Assembly: GCA_945910005.1 (NCBI GenBank)
Contig: OX246741.1
Coordinates: forward strand, 5,295,201-5,359,200
Reading direction: 5' to 3'
Source of the DNA: Isoperla grammatica
Taxonomy: Eukaryota > Arthropoda > Insecta > Plecoptera > Perlodidae
DNA: 64,000 nt
The stretch's first letter is position 1, and each line of letters starts with the position of its first letter. Both the position numbers and the translations under genes were made by a program. The notes beneath the pieces are model-generated. The model was not told the origin of the DNA. It was given only the letters and a program-made list of their open reading frames with translations, and did no database searches. Positions 1 through 14,429 of the stretch are shown here, in pieces.

Positions 1-3000
1 AATGTTTCGTAAAATTTTACACTCGCGTTATATGAACATAAACACTTGTGGTTAAAAGTTGGTGCGTTTCAGCTTTAAAAGGACAGTCAGATAAAAAAAC
101 AAATAGCATGTCGTAGATTAGCGTATCATAAAGTCATTCTAGTGTTGTTAGTCATGGAATGATCTTATACGCTTGAGTTTTGGTAGAAGTATTTAAAGTG
201 CTCTAACCACACATTTTTCAAAAACTGTTTTAAAACGTTTGATTTTGACCACTTTTCTAATACTTCATTTTATTATAACAGTATCTGATAGGCCTAAACA
301 GTAAACATACTCTTTGAAATTGTATCGTTTTGTTAATGTAAATTACTTTTCAATATGTACCGTATAACTTTGGCAAAGAAAATCTGGGCCAAGACAAGCT
401 TTAAAAAACTTGATATTCGAAGGCACTTAAGACCCAGTAAATTCTTTAGTACGACGCAGAAACTTTCTATTAACTTGAATGTAACTGTTACGGTTATATT
501 ATTCTTTTAAAGTTTTTTTTTAGTCTCGGATTTATGCTCCAGTCGACAGTTGTTAATAAATTACATTATTTTCAAGGAATATCTTCTCGAGAGCTAGGTT
601 TTAAAGCTCCAGCTTTTCTTTAGTATATAAGTAATAAGCTCCCCAATGTCAACAAGCCGGGAATCATAGATTTGAATGTGAATTTCTCTTGTTTTTTTAT
701 TAGTTGGAAAATATTGTTTTGAAGTTTGTAGGACTTTTCCTCCAAGACAAATATTAAGAGAAGAATAAGACGTAAGCCACTTCGTATGTTAAAAGGTTGT
801 GAAATAATACGAAACTTTATCGTTGCTTATATGTTATTTATGGGGGCAACATTTTTATGTGCCATTACATACAAAGTTATTGCTACGAGCTTCTAGGTTT
901 AACTTTGTCGATGAAAAACAGCTTTAGGCTGAAAACGTCTCACGTGTATACGAGCGGGAATTAAATCTTAATAATTGAATAGAAAGTATGAATTTCGTGT
1001 TATATATGTTGTTAACTTGACAAAAATTAAATATTTATAAACTGAAATATTCTTACAAGAATCGTGGATAATTCATGTTTCATAATAAACTGTAATATAA
1101 CAACATGTATACCAGACTTGTACTGACTTATTTGAAATCGTGGTTCCTGGAAAACACCGTATAAGTTAGGATGAATGAGTATTTTATCAACGAGATCCGG
1201 AGGACATGCATGAGTATCAACATACGCTGATTTCTAACACCAGATTGGCATTAATAAAATATAGTAATTTTAATAGCAAAATTCGGGAATCTGATAACAT
1301 TCCTCTGTCATGTTGTATGTTTATAAATTTAAATCTAAGATACTTTAATTGTAATGTATATTTGTTAAGTTAGTGAAAAATTCAATACATATGTACGTCA
1401 AACTGTTTTGTTTACGTTTACAATTGACAAACATGGAATTCTATCAAAACTGTAATTTTTTAATTCGCGTTTGTATAGATTCACAATATTATTATTTAAA
1501 ACCGTAAAAAGTAACGCGAGGTAAAGACGAACAACGTTCATTCAGCTCCAGGAAATTTCTTGGTATGTAAACCTCTCTATCAAAGAAAGAAGCCGCCACT
1601 AAAATACAATACAATACCTTTCACCCCAACGGATTTCTCCCCTACCTACTAGAACTTCCGTCTCATCTGAGTTATAACTCATCTCTAAACCGTAACATGT
1701 AATTTATTTAACCCTCCCTAGAGCACTTTTGATCTTTTTAATCATCCAAAACAAAACCTTTTTTAAAAACCGTTTATAATAAAACTCCCACCCACCAACA
1801 GAACAACTTGAACAATAGCTTAATGTTTAAACCAATACAATAAGTAGATAGAATATATATCTTTCTTGTGAGGGGATCGCATCTTGAGAAAGCCTTCTCT
1901 ATGGTAAGCGTTACAGATGAGTATCTCCCCTCTTAGCCTCCCCCTCTCCCCCTCCTCCCCCCTCCCCCATCAAGATCCACCCCAACACCCTGAGAACCAG
2001 TTGATGGAAAATGGTAGCCCGTCACACACAGAACGACAGATCTCGGAGTACAAACGCACAAACCACATCACGCATGATGTATTCGTTTGATTGTTCATAA
2101 CAGTCTATACAACAAAGAGTCGACTGTTGTTTAGTTGAATTCCAGGAGGGGAATAAGGGAATATCTCAATATTAACCTGCGGATATGACAGGTGACGATA
2201 TTCTGATCTTGTTTTTGTTATTGCAATAAACCTGCCCCATAACAGAACAGGTTGGCCAGTGAAGGGTTATGGACATGTTCGTATTCTCTTTGGCCTACAG
2301 TTAGAACATAAATGTAATACAACAAAGTTATGAACACATTGAAATAAGTTATGTGATGGGTAATGGAAATTTGAATTTGGTCTAAAAGGTAAGTTAATAG
2401 AGTGAGTTATTATATCTAGCATTCATGGCATTCAAGGATCGCTACATGGCTGGTCCTGAAACTTGATACTTTTAAAACATTCGAAACTAGAATGTCTTTA
2501 TAAATTGCTATTATGTTATTTTTTGTAAATAAGCGTGATGGATGTATTAGAGACAGTCAACTCTTTTGCTATATTATCTCCCTAACGTGGCAAAACCATA
2601 AACGCCATATTACGATAATGCCTACAAATCTATTTTTCTTTTCTGAGATCTACAGACTAAAAGAATGGTAGTCGAAGAATGTTTTTAAAACATAACCCGG
2701 CCTTCCTTCCGACGGTAACTTTATTATTCTAAAAACAAAAATCGTTGAAATCCGCTTTCACGTTTGGCCTGGAGATAACTGAAAGGACGGCGGCATCAGA
2801 CGGAGATGGGGACACATACGACATTTGATTGGACGAAGAAACTGGTCCACAATATTCTTGTAACTCTGCTTAAAGTTTCCACGGTTAAGTTTACTACGAT
2901 GGCATTGCTTATTGGGACGGGGGAGGGATGAAGGAGGGGGGTGGGGGGGTGGAAACAAATGTTCCTGTTTGTCTTGAAGCTAGAAGAAGTTTGTACCGTA

Positions 3001-3428
3001 GCGTCGTCAGCGAACGCTCCATTTAATATAATGGATGAAAAGGTAAATGTGTGTACATAGTACTTAAAGTCTCGTAGTTTCAGTGTTAGATACAGGAAGC
3101 AATTTATTGAAGAAATAAAAAAACATTAGGGAACCTACATATTTGTTTAGAGGTACGAGATTGAATTTTAAATCAGGAGTAAAATATCGTTTTTTCTCTT
3201 GAACAAAAACATTAATACATGTAATAAATTAATCACTCACACAGAAGAAAAAAAAGAAGTTAAAAATACATTGGTAATGTAATCTTTACTGTCTTGTACA
3301 ACATACATACAGTTTGTTGAATCGACCAGATCAAGCCCCGTATTATCCTCCAATCAGGGATCAAGTTGCACACGTTTGTACGGGTCAGTACTAATCCTCT
3401 CGATTAACCCAGATTTAAAACCACGATA

Positions 3429-3448
3429 CCCCCCCCCCCCCCCCCCCC
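3429..3448. repeat. poly-C tract (about 20 C)
   Basis: An uninterrupted run of C directly abuts the 3' side of the minus-strand SINE-like relic. Similar C or G runs recur through the window, for example around 6632-6644, 17029-17048, 60549-60560 and 60617-60629. They are simple-sequence repeats prone to length error in assembly. Confidence 0.9.
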
Positions 3449-3454
3449 GACACA

Positions 3455-3531
3455 AATCAACCACCCCGAATCGAACCCGCATCGCACCACCAAATCACGC
3501 TAATGTCTCACCACCTCAGTAGCGCGCGTGC
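3455..3531 (-). repeat. tRNA-derived SINE head (relic)
   Basis: On the minus strand there is a pol III B-box-like motif GGGTTCGATTCGG (3466-3478). About 40 bases upstream is a degenerate A-box region reading CTACTGAGGTGGTGAG. The spacing and motifs match the tRNA-related head of a SINE rather than a working tRNA: I could not draw a convincing cloverleaf. The poly-C run follows on its 3' side. The family is not identified. Confidence 0.5.
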
Positions 3532-6500
3532 AAAACAAAACAACCAAGTATGTTTATCAGAGTCCCACTAAATTATCACCGAGAACAGGAGCACAGGAGA
3601 GCATAGAAGCGCAGGAATGCGAATTGCGGTAACACCGGCTTAGGCCGTGTTGTATCGGATAGAGTGTAACACCAATCCCGTTCGTTTGCTCATTTTACTC
3701 TGCTCCGGGCCAGATCGTTGCTGTTTTTTTATTGCTTCTTCCTCGGGAGTTAATCCCGCCGTAAATTACCTTCTGTAATTAAATTGTAAATCTTGCCTCC
3801 TTTAATTGCCAACTGGAGCTTGAATCGCTTTATTGCTTTTGTGATCTGTGAGAATTTCTGTTAGACTGGCTTTTATTATCTTTACAAAACACGACGAAGG
3901 GTGGTGTTTTTTTCGTTATTTTCAAAAGTTTTCCAAGACAATTCGCATTGCTATTGGGATTTTAATATTCATGAGAACGATTATATTATTATGTGTTGAT
4001 CAACATTGAGATGTAAAACGAGAAACGCACTTTTGAAATCGGAGGGTTATTCAGAGATATAATTTCTTTCATTCCACTCTTTCACATCAAAGTATAATAT
4101 ACGAAATGTTTAGTCATATTAATACAAGGATTTAGGGTTTTGGATAATAAAACACAGAAAATACGATAGTCTTTTGATATGTTATTCGGACATGGTCTGC
4201 GTAGATTCATTTTAAAATAAAACCTTCGGCTTTTCTTGCTTATTGCTAACTTGAAGCGCCACTCCGCCAGGATGATAATGGATAAAGAACCAACCATGGA
4301 GAAATGATCCTTCTTGCATTGCAGAAGGTAAAAGGTGTTACACAGAACAGATGTAACGATATTTCTCGCTTCTAAAATTGACTCCAATTTATCAATACCG
4401 CACGGTGACTGTGGAGCTGTCGTAGCAACGAGGTACAAAATAAATCATTTTATAATACTCCCCACTCAAAATCTGTTCTTGTAACGAAAGTCAATATCTA
4501 TCAACGCGCTTCACATTATTTAGAAATGTTTTCACTACAAAGTCTCATCGATAAACGTTTTCATAACAGTATTACTTTATTACCTGCATTATAATAATGT
4601 ATTTTGATAAAAGTATACCTTTGATGAAACTGAGTTAAGTAGAGCAGACACATTATTATCAAAGTTGAGACATTATAAAGTCTTAAAGTAAGAGTAAAAT
4701 ACAAACCTGGAAGCAGAATAAAGACTTCAACATCACAGATAACTTGGAGTTGTATAATATTTTAGTTTCATAAACTCTTCGTTTGTTCCTCGTTTCCTTT
4801 ATCATTCCGTCCTTCATTATTCATTCACCGAATCTGCAAGCAATCGTCAAGTTCTTTTCCGTTAAGATAACTGTAAGGGATTAAACTATCCATGCCCTAC
4901 GTATTAAGTAAGTGACCTTGGTATAGTTCTATATTCATGTGTTAGATAAATACAGACATAAATTAACTATGTACTAACACACATTATCTGCCTTCCTTAA
5001 AAGATTGCTGCCAATTAGAATACAAAATAAATCAAATTGTAGACGAGTAGTTGGCTTTATTAAATAATTTTGTGTTTTATTACATGTTGTTAACTGTACT
5101 GGAAGTGAAAATAGTTATGATTTTAAAACGTTTAAATATTTACTACTTCGATGGAATTTTAATCAAGAAAAATTAAGTAGTTGTGGTAATACTATATTCA
5201 CGTATTTCTGATCTTGTAAACCAATAAGAGGTCAAACGTATTTAATTGAAAATAATTACGAATCTTGATATGATGTTATTATAGAAACTTTGTAATGTAA
5301 TTCCGTAACAACCCGGCACCTCCACCAAAGAAGGATTTTTCGTTCATAACTGAATATAAGGATGTTCGCTTAGATGTTTACTATACTTTCCATGTCTCAG
5401 GTGTCATTATCATCACTACACCCATTGAGAAAGGTAGGGTAGGGGGGGAGTTAGGTGTGAGTGGTGGGTGTAAGTTAATGTTCAATTGATATTTATGTTG
5501 TTCAGTGTTTTTACTCCTCCATTGTAAATTGTATAGTTTTATTTATTTACCTCCTTTGAAAACCAATTTTATCACTGATTATGATAGACATTAAAATAAA
5601 CTAAAAACATAATATATGATACTATTTATAATAGTAACACAGTATAGACCTTAGTTCGTGATTGATAATTAAAAATACATCAGATCAGATTAATTTTCAA
5701 AATTATTGTTTTAACATTTTTTTACAAAATTTTAATACAACTTATTGAACATTTTTGGATCTGAGTAAATAAAACATTAATAAATAAGGATTCGGTTCAG
5801 AACATGTACCAAATATAGTGGTTATGTGTTTTTCATTTTATCAAACACCGAATCCTATAAATCGATAAAGGTTATCTCTACTTTAAATTTGTTCTGATCT
5901 TTTATCTGCACATAACACGATACAAATCAATGTCTATGTTAAAAGACCAATGTCTTACTGTTATTATATAATATTAAGGTAATAGTAACCTTTAAGAAAC
6001 ATGCCCACAAACTTAAAATTTCAAATGTCACTCTTGCGAGATTCATCCAAACATACAAAACCTATGCGCAACATTGTATTATAATATATGAGTATGTTTT
6101 TGTACATTCATCCGGATGCTCAAGTGAGATATCACGTGATTAAACCACTAGTGACAAATAACGTGTACGGTGACACATATTCTTGTATTACTATTTTATT
6201 CCTTGATAATTAATTGCAATTTTGATAGAAATTGTGGTCATATTTCTGTAATAAAAGTTTCCTAGTAATAATATATCATCAAATGCAAAAACACGTTCAA
6301 GTTCTTTATGAAAACTTTGCAAATCACGGACAATAATACCAGTACACATACAAACCCAGTATAAATGTGTTGAGATCTAGCATTTCGTAGTGGTATACAG
6401 TGATCTACCAACAAATGCAGGACTACTAACACAGTTACTGGTATAAGTCCATGGTTTGAGAGACACATATAGAAGTGTACTTTCTTGCAAGTAGTAGTTC

Positions 6501-8380
6501 TCATCAAGTATAGCAATGCTTCCTCATCTTCCAGCACAGAAGCAAGAAACCTGGCAACACTGTATATGCTAATGTCTCACAAATAGCTAAACGGATTATA
6601 ACGTTGTGCCGATGGCGGGGGTGGTTCATACCTCCCCCCCCCCCCTCCCCGCGGTAAAGCCTATAAAGTGACGGTTACCCATCGTCGTGGGGGCAAACGA
6701 ACCAGCTATCACTTTGCCTAATTTCTACCCGGCTTTTCGCGGTAGACTTAAAGTTAGTTGAGGTAATGTGAGTGAGTGAGTGAGGTTCCACATGTTCCTC
6801 TTACGTCATCAAGGCAGACATCAATCATGTAGGTGGTGGTGTTTTTATGTGAAGCGTAGCCTACTTAGCGCACTTTTTTTACATTTTGCGTTAAGAATGC
6901 GCGTTGTTAGAGGTAGGTATTTTCAATAGTAGGTTCTTCTGTGGAAATGCATTTTAATAACGAAAACTTGAAAGGATATGTTTGCTATATAACTCGGAAC
7001 TAGATATGTAAATGAAATATTCCCTTTTTGTAGTGAATCAATATTTTCAATGTATTTAATATTGCTTCTAAAGCAACAAGTATTTTCAACTACATCTTTT
7101 ATTACTATTTCAATCAATAGTGTGATTTACTTTTTACTTATTATTTTACTTTGAGTATCCTGTGAAATAATAGATTTTAAACAAATCAAAGATAGTTATA
7201 TGTTTCCGTATGAACATTTCTTAATTCAAACTTGTTTTGATGTGACTAACGCAGAAGTGATGAAAACAATGCTTAGCGAAGAGTTCTATTGCACAGCATT
7301 GTTGTAACAAATGTATATAAGTATATACATTTTACTTTGGCAAAATAATGGATCTCCATCATTATCGTTTTAGAGCTTCTAAGTAACAACGTATGTTAAT
7401 AATATGGAAAATTGGAAGTTACTCTGATGTGGTCTACACTATACAGTACCACGTTGAAATTGTGCCAATTTGGCTTTTCACTTTGCTTAATTTTCGGGGA
7501 AAACTTTGATTTACATTGAGCCATATTTATCATTTCCATAAATACTTGAATCATTAAAACATAACATTATATTATACAAACACGTTGATTTTAGTGAACA
7601 ATGACATTATTGAAGATGCAAAGATAAGTAAAATTTACAAAGAGAGCAAACATGTCTCATTATTGTATAAAAAATAAAAAGAAGAGTAAGCTTGACGCGG
7701 AATAATGTGCGCATCCATTCGTCCAGCGACATTCATGATATCCTGTGCACCATTTTTATAATTACAGCCATTCCCGCGATGATGGCCGTAGTTTATGCGG
7801 CCTCACGACAAACGCACTGAACAGCTCTCACATCAACGGAGCTGTTACATTAAAACAACGCCGCAAGAGTTGCGCATACACATAATGTGGCCACATCACA
7901 ATAAACAACATAAGATGCTTTAGTCATAAACCTGGTTCGTGTTGGTATCATTCTTCTTCTTTTTAATGAAATGCCTGCAACGGTTTTAATCTGGTGGCTC
8001 ACGAGGTGGAACGTAAACACCTTAGATAAGGTAGCGTCAACTATAAATTACAGTTCTTTAAGTAAATGGTGTTAATAATGTGGTAAGAGAGAATATAGGG
8101 TGTACCAGATTCATTATCCTTGGTTTTATGTAATAGATCGGTGTTTTATAATTATTGGACTTTTGAAGTAAGGGAGGAAGGTAATTTGTGTTCTGGGGAT
8201 ATAAATTATTTTCCCGGTTTATAATGGAGAAATATTATGAGTTGTAATAAGTTGTGGGATCACTAAGAAAAGAGGGTAGCCCGGGTATTACTTTGATTTA
8301 AAATCAAGTAAAGAAACTGGTTTAAAAATATCTAAGGGAGACAATAATTTACTTAAGTATCACTGACACGTTAATAGATA

Positions 8381-8654
8381 GTTATAAGACCTAGTAATTG
8401 GACTGTACACTGTTCCTTGTCACATATAAAAACAATTTAAAACGCAATATTTCGAACCCTGATCAGAGCTCTTCAACAGGCAAAAACACACTAGCTCGCT
8501 GGTAGCTTGAAAACTAGCAGCTGGTCAGTTGTTAGTTTTCAAGCCAGTGTAGTTTTTGCCTATTGAAGAGCTCTGATCAGGGTTCAAAATATTGCGTTCT
8601 AATTTTATGTGTGACAAGGAACAGTGTACAGTCCAATTACTAGGTTCTTATAAC
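8381..8654. mobile_element. near-perfect palindrome / fold-back MITE
   Basis: Two arms of about 125 bases are inverted copies of each other. The left end begins GTTATAAGACCTAGTAATTG and the right end is its reverse complement with one extra base. The arms continue through TTGAAGAGCTCTGATCAGGG in the right arm. The centre near 8520 is a short imperfect loop. A structure this long and this well matched is typical of a fold-back non-autonomous DNA transposon. It lies about 280 bases upstream of exon A, inside the intron. I could not define a clear target-site duplication. Confidence 0.75.
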
Positions 8655-8794
8655 GTTTTACCTGTTCGACTATGTTTCCGTTTTAATTAAAAATTGAACT
8701 AATCATATTTTATTTGTGAATGTGTAGTAATACCCAGAGATGATGATTTATCTTGATTAATTCACCTATCTTAGAACAACTTAGACATCTTTGT

Positions 8795-8850
8795 GAATCC
8801 AGGCCCAGGTATAAAACAGTTAAATCCGTTGAGGACCTCTTTGTAAGTCC
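8795..8850. repeat. fragment of the GTGAATCC(A/G)GGCC MITE family
   Basis: TTGTGAATCCAGGCCCAGG here matches the terminal sequence of the element at 22525-22771. It looks like a solo or truncated copy in the intron just before exon A. Only the end motif and a nearby GGACCTCTTTGTAAGTCC resemblance support it. Confidence 0.5.
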
Positions 8851-8934
8851 TAACCTCGTATCAAGCGAGCTATGAATAAGGTCACTGCTCACAACATGAT
8901 TCTGATTAACACGGAATGTTTAACGGTATTTCAG

Positions 8935-9070
8935 GTCCAGAGATCAAACATGACGAGCGTGCGGTTACGACAGCTGAGTTTCAACACTAGTGGCACCTAT
9001 CGGTGTGAAGTGTCAACTGAAGGACCCAACTTTAAAACGGTCATCGAGAAAGGAAACATGACCGTAATGG
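8935..9070 (+). CDS. beat: Beaten path-family protein, exon for the C-terminal half of Ig domain 1
   Basis: This is an internal exon of a Beat-family cell-surface or secreted immunoglobulin protein. In Drosophila, Beat proteins bind Sidestep-family partners and control axon defasciculation and target choice. The 136-base exon follows a clear acceptor (polypyrimidine then TTTCAG) and ends ATG-G|GTAAGT, a strong donor. It enters in phase 0 and leaves in phase 1. It encodes about 45 residues. Landmarks are the Ig strand E-F core with SGTYRCEVS (the strand-F Tyr-x-Cys), followed by the family-typical GPNFKTV and a linker ending MTVMG. NMT motifs near both ends are potential N-glycosylation sites. 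The open frame continues upstream to an ATG at 8872, but the acceptor and loss of similarity show that part is intron. The paralogue within the Beat family cannot be decided from this fragment. Confidence 0.86.
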
Positions 9071-12000
9071 GTAAGTGGCAACTTTGATATTGTTGTTGTT
9101 TACAGTTTACGGTATCGATTACAGTGTTGTCGATGAGTTGGGTACTTAGTCGTGTATGGATCGGGTTGATAAAGTGATTTGAGGGTATTGTGAATCGCTG
9201 ATAACGCGTCGTTATATTACACATACCCTTTTAGAGAGTGATTGTAGAACCAATATCGCAGTTTGTGTAATGGGAAACATATCAAGGCTTTTACAGTTTT
9301 ACTGAACGCGGTCGCACTGATTATCACGTTTGGCTTTTGAGATAAAGAATTTTGCTCTCAGCAAGATTTCATTATATCTGAATAGTTGCATGGGTTTTCA
9401 AGAAAGATAAAGACAAATTACGAAATGTGTATAGGACAACATTATGTTTGGAATTAATCTGGAAATTATTTTAATAAATTAAAAATTGACTTTTGTCATT
9501 AGAGTTTGTTCTGATGTTTCGCAGTTTAAAACATGATTATATTATATATATATAGGTAACATTAATTAACACATTATTTAGATATATATGCTATGCAACA
9601 TTTTACATGTGTTTACAGAAAAAAAAAATCAAAACATTGATTGATCTACAACGAAGTTTAACTTTTCAACCTAGTTCTAGAGTGATTATGTTTTATTTTC
9701 TTGACAATCGACAGTTGCGCGCAAATTGATTTTAAATACACAATCGTTAAAAACTGTCACATCTACTTCTTGCTATATGAAATTTGATAATGCGTTTTAC
9801 CTAAAGAAATATTGAGTTAAAATACACAGCAACCGGGGAGTGAGTGGCCTTGTGAGTCTAGACTCAAGCCGCAGGCACTCAAGAAACTTGCGGTAATCAA
9901 AAATGTATCAGAAAAGTTAAAACTAAAAATGAATAGTTTAAAAAATGAAATATACGACAATGACTACATAAAACTTATGTGAGAGAATAAATTATAACGA
10001 TATTAAAAATATAGTTGCTGCCAATTATTGCTACATAAATTATACTTTTAGATTATCACATCATCCCTCGTCGTTATCTTTGTATAGCTTAATAATCTTT
10101 TCAAGTAAGTGCTCTGATATGTACATAAATTATGATTTAACTTTTCTTTCTTGCCCTTGTGTGTTAGTACAAGCGGAACATCACATGTGTAGGAGAAATG
10201 GATTAAAAGTAATAGCAATATTGCTCGAAGTGTTCCGCTTGTAACAAATGGCCATCGCATGCCTACCGCCAATATCCTCTTGCTCTTCCAACAATGGCCA
10301 CCGTTCTTTTAACGGTTTCATTTATAAAAAATGGCGCCGCGATAGAATCTGGACAGCCTTGTGAATTATGATACTAAGTGAGTTGCAAGATGCTCTTAAG
10401 ATTGTGCTTTTAAATAAGGGTGCTTAAATCATCCGTCGACAACTCTTGAAACACAAGATATCCTCCAAGCTGAGAACGAAAATAGATATCGTGCAATAAA
10501 AGAACAGCTGTGTATTTCGAGAAACAGTTGATTCATGGCTTGGATAACTCTTTCTACTTTTGATAAAACGTACACGCAAACGGTAAACATAGTTTAACAG
10601 TATCTATCGACATATTACATTGGCATACCCTACTTTAAAATCACTATCACCTGTTTTCTGATAAAAATAAATAATTAAACATAACAGTCTTCTTAGATTC
10701 TTTATTAGATTCTGTTTTGCACTCATATCTTTTCAGTGCTTTATTTCTCTCAATCACAATTAGAGCAATTTCAGAATTCAGAATTGACTGAACATGTGAT
10801 AAATATATTATTTTCAATTATAATGGCAGTTGTTTTTGCGGTGTCGAGAAATAAAATGGGATGAGGACCGGTAACTGGAGCCAAATGACCTAGGTTTGAT
10901 GCCCAAAAGGAAAAAATGTTTTTACAGCCGTTCTCAATTCAAAAATAGCAATTGTATTATTTTTTCATATGCGTTTATAAAATCAAATATTTTATAACTA
11001 TATAAAAATCTCATTTTAACAAGGCGTTTTTTGTCGTACTCAAAAGCGTAGAGAATATCGTAATTTGGTTTTTACATCTGGTTTTAGATAAATTAACCTT
11101 ACATCTCAATAAAATGTATTTGCATTCAACCTACCATACAAAACGACCACACATTTAAACATTATGAACCAAACACATGTTTGTTATGAAAAATTGGAAT
11201 TGTTAATAATTAATTTGTTGATTTTTAAAAACGATATTAATCAACGTTGCCAGACGGAATTTTAACAGGCAGATTTTCTATATGTGCATCCGAGAACTCG
11301 CTACACATTCAGAAACGAAGTATTGATATTTTATATACAATACAATATTGTAAATACAACGTTGCATAAGCCTAAGCCTTTATACTATCAGTGTAATGTT
11401 TTAGTTAATTCACAAAGAATCGCTTTTGCACGGAACTCTAACTTATTGCAAGGTAAATGAATGTTTATTGCGGATGTCCTAGATATTATAACGCAGTCGA
11501 TTAGAAATGTTTCCGATCATTTACATATTAGTTTCCCGGGTACGATCAATTTTATCAGCTAAAAATGCATAAATCATGCACAGTAAAATTCGTACACTGA
11601 ACTATTATGTAATAAATTTTCCGAACGAAATGCTTGAAATATCTAGCCAAGCAGGAATCTAGGTCGCTTGTTTAAAACTATGCGATCACATCAGGCTGAA
11701 TACATTTAGTTTAATACATTGAAATCCCTTAAGAGGTTTTGTCATCAACTGCGCGGCAGCTAATGTAATTTTAATTGATTAACTAAATAGCTATTAAGGC
11801 AAACGACTGAGCTGATTATGGCAAAAAGTTTCACTCGCCATCAAGCTTTGGAGCGCAGCCTCCGTTTAGTGCAAGGGTGGCACGGATTTCACTACAACAG
11901 AACATAAAGGGTGTAAATGTCAAATGACAGTGAGCGTTTATGTGTGCGTACGTGCGTTTAAACTCAATACATTTTTGTATCAATCTTATTCGCATAGTTA

Positions 12001-14429
12001 AACAAAACATTTGTTATTGCTGAAATCTGCAAAATAAAAATATAGATATTTTCCCATGGACTAAAAAACGTACCAAAGGTATTTTGTGTTCTTCATTAGT
12101 CGTATGAGTATATTCATACATTCTCTGCAGAAGGTCAAGAGTTCTATTCCTGACAGAGGGCCGTTTTTTTTGTTTACTTTGAAAATTTACTTCGGTACTG
12201 GTTTATGACAAAATGGTATAATGTCCGCCACTGAAAATCAGTTGTAACCGAGTATATGGAACAAATACAAAATTGTATGTATTTATTTAGTTTATGGGAA
12301 GCACGTACAAAGGAAAAATATCCTTGTTCTTGCTGACTTATATTTAAGTTCAAGTCATGTGCTACAAAAATAACCACTGTAAAATACGATATTAATTATA
12401 ATAAAGGATAACTATTAATGCTTGTGTTTGCGTTGATATAGGTTAACGCAATGTTGCGTAATATAAAGGGGAGCACAGCAATTAATGTTCGAAAAAAAAA
12501 ACATTTGGGCATTGAAACATCGGAGGCCCTCCATATAATGACTCTATAGTTCAGATGAATGCACATCAATTATACCAAGGACATGAATATGTATGAAGAA
12601 AGTATCAACAAGTTATCCTCAAGCTGCTTTCATCCTTCTCATCTAGTAGACTCTGATTTACGCGAGCTACCACCAATAAGTAATGAGCTACACTAATTGG
12701 AAGCATTGTCTGAGATATTAGCACATTGTCCCGTAGTGAATTATTTAGGTATGGCAACATTGTTATAATAATTAGTTGAAGAGTGTTAATACGTTTTGAC
12801 ATCTGACAAGCTTCTCCCTCTCCGCTTACAGCCCTTTGTTCGGGCCCTACTCAAGGGTGAATGCCAACGCGAGCGCGAGCAACGTGCATGCTTTCACCAA
12901 TCAGCGAACAATGTCTTGCTTCATTAATAATTTACGCACGGGTTGAGTTTCAAGAATTATCCCAGTTCCGTGCTGATTGAATTAATTTAAACAAAGTGAA
13001 AAAATGGAAAAAGTTATTATTATAAAGTTTCTCGACGCGGTAAAGTGTGTGCATGCAATTTTCTCCTACTTTGACAAAGCACACACATGAAACAAATCGT
13101 ATTATCGGTTGTTTAATTGGATCAGCAGTGAAGACGGGAATTAAAATATTCCAGATCTCTAGATGGACTGGAATACATATAAAACAGAACTCTTTGTTTT
13201 TGTGATGTTGACTTTTCAAACAGCGACTGACTGAAATACTAAATGCAATTACTAAGAAAATTTAGTTCAGACGTAAAAACGAAAGAGTAAAAAGGAGGGA
13301 AAAAGTCCGTTTGAATAATATAAAAATGAAGAGAATGGCGTATCTCTCTGTGTAGAGGTTTAGCAGTTTTTATTTCTTTCGTGGAAATTATTAGAATAAT
13401 ACTGCAGTGTTTTAATGGTATGGATAGGGAGAGATGGAGATAAGTATTGCAACACTAGAGTCTGGTTTAGAGAGTCGTGGGATCGATTCTTCAATATAGT
13501 GATGCATGAAAAAGTCTATTTATTACAATTGTGTTTTGACGCAATTAGTTAACCTATAACTTTAAAAAAAATAAAAATTGAATTACATTGTTTTAAATAA
13601 ACCATACATTAATTTCAAAAAACGTTTTCACTTGCTACTTATTGTTTTTACTTACCAACGTGCATCAAATGTATGTTAAATTGAACTATTGTAATTATTC
13701 CCTGTGCAATACGTGTACAACTAAAAATGTCAATCCTTACGTGCAATTAGCACATATTAACTAATTTTAGTAGAAAATACAATATATTATTTCCTCAATG
13801 CTATTTTTTAGCATTGGTAACAAATTTAAAATCATCGGGATGGCAAATCAAACCAAAACATCGACAAGTTAACTGTAAACCCAATCTTTGCGCACTTAAC
13901 ATTTAGAATTTTAACTAAAACTTCTGAATCGTAGTTCTTCAACCATGTTTTCCATCCACTATATCATTTCTCGTGTCAAACGGATCGGTTCCTCCGTTTC
14001 ATTTAACTTTTATATTGACTTATTTTTTCGTTTGATATCTTTACTTCTTTCATACGTAAGTATTCACGAGATCTTCAACATTCTTCGGTATTTAATAACT
14101 ATATTTGAGTAAAAGATCGCGCACGCAACGTTTATTGTATAGGTTCATGAAATCCGTTTCAAAACTTTCAACAATGTTTCAACGGGTCCGTAATCTAAAA
14201 CCTCCGACAACGCCCCCTTCTCGATTTCCCCATTTCCCAATTTCCCACAACCCCCATCCCCTATCCATACCGTGATAGTAGATCTATTGGCCATTTAAAT
14301 CCTCGAGACTGCCGTAAAAAGAGAAAAGTTAGTTTTTCGTTTCTGTTTCCATTTCCTCGTGAAATAATCGCCATCCAAAAGTTCAATAATTTTTTTTGTT
14401 ACGTTAAAACAAACAAAACTTTTCGAGTT
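9071..14429. other. ordinary intronic stretch without recognised features
   Basis: AT-rich sequence with short poly-A/T and (TA)n runs (for example 9541-9553). I see no RNA gene, no long open frame and no clear transposon end. A weak B-box-like GGTTTGATGCC near 10893 is too degenerate to call a SINE. The part around 11700-11900 is slightly more GC-balanced and is discussed as a candidate regulatory stretch. Confidence 0.6.

Larger units (their letters stand above)
1..8934 (+). other. upstream intron of the Beat-like gene (partial)
   Basis: No exon was recognised before exon A. I looked on the plus strand for the first half of a Beat Ig1 domain (a strand-B cysteine followed by a Lys-Trp-Tyr type strand C) and saw none. 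The upstream exons therefore probably lie outside the window, making this at least 8.9 kb of intron. Apart from the repeats listed separately, the sequence is AT-rich with scattered stop codons in all frames. Short open frames such as 4082-4438 and 6262-6537 on the minus strand have no recognisable domain and are treated as chance. Confidence 0.6.

Noticed and set aside
8872..8934. ATG at 8872 as a start codon for exon A
   Set aside because: The region contains a polypyrimidine tract and a TTTCAG acceptor, and the peptide before it has no Ig or signal-peptide character. Exon A is internal.
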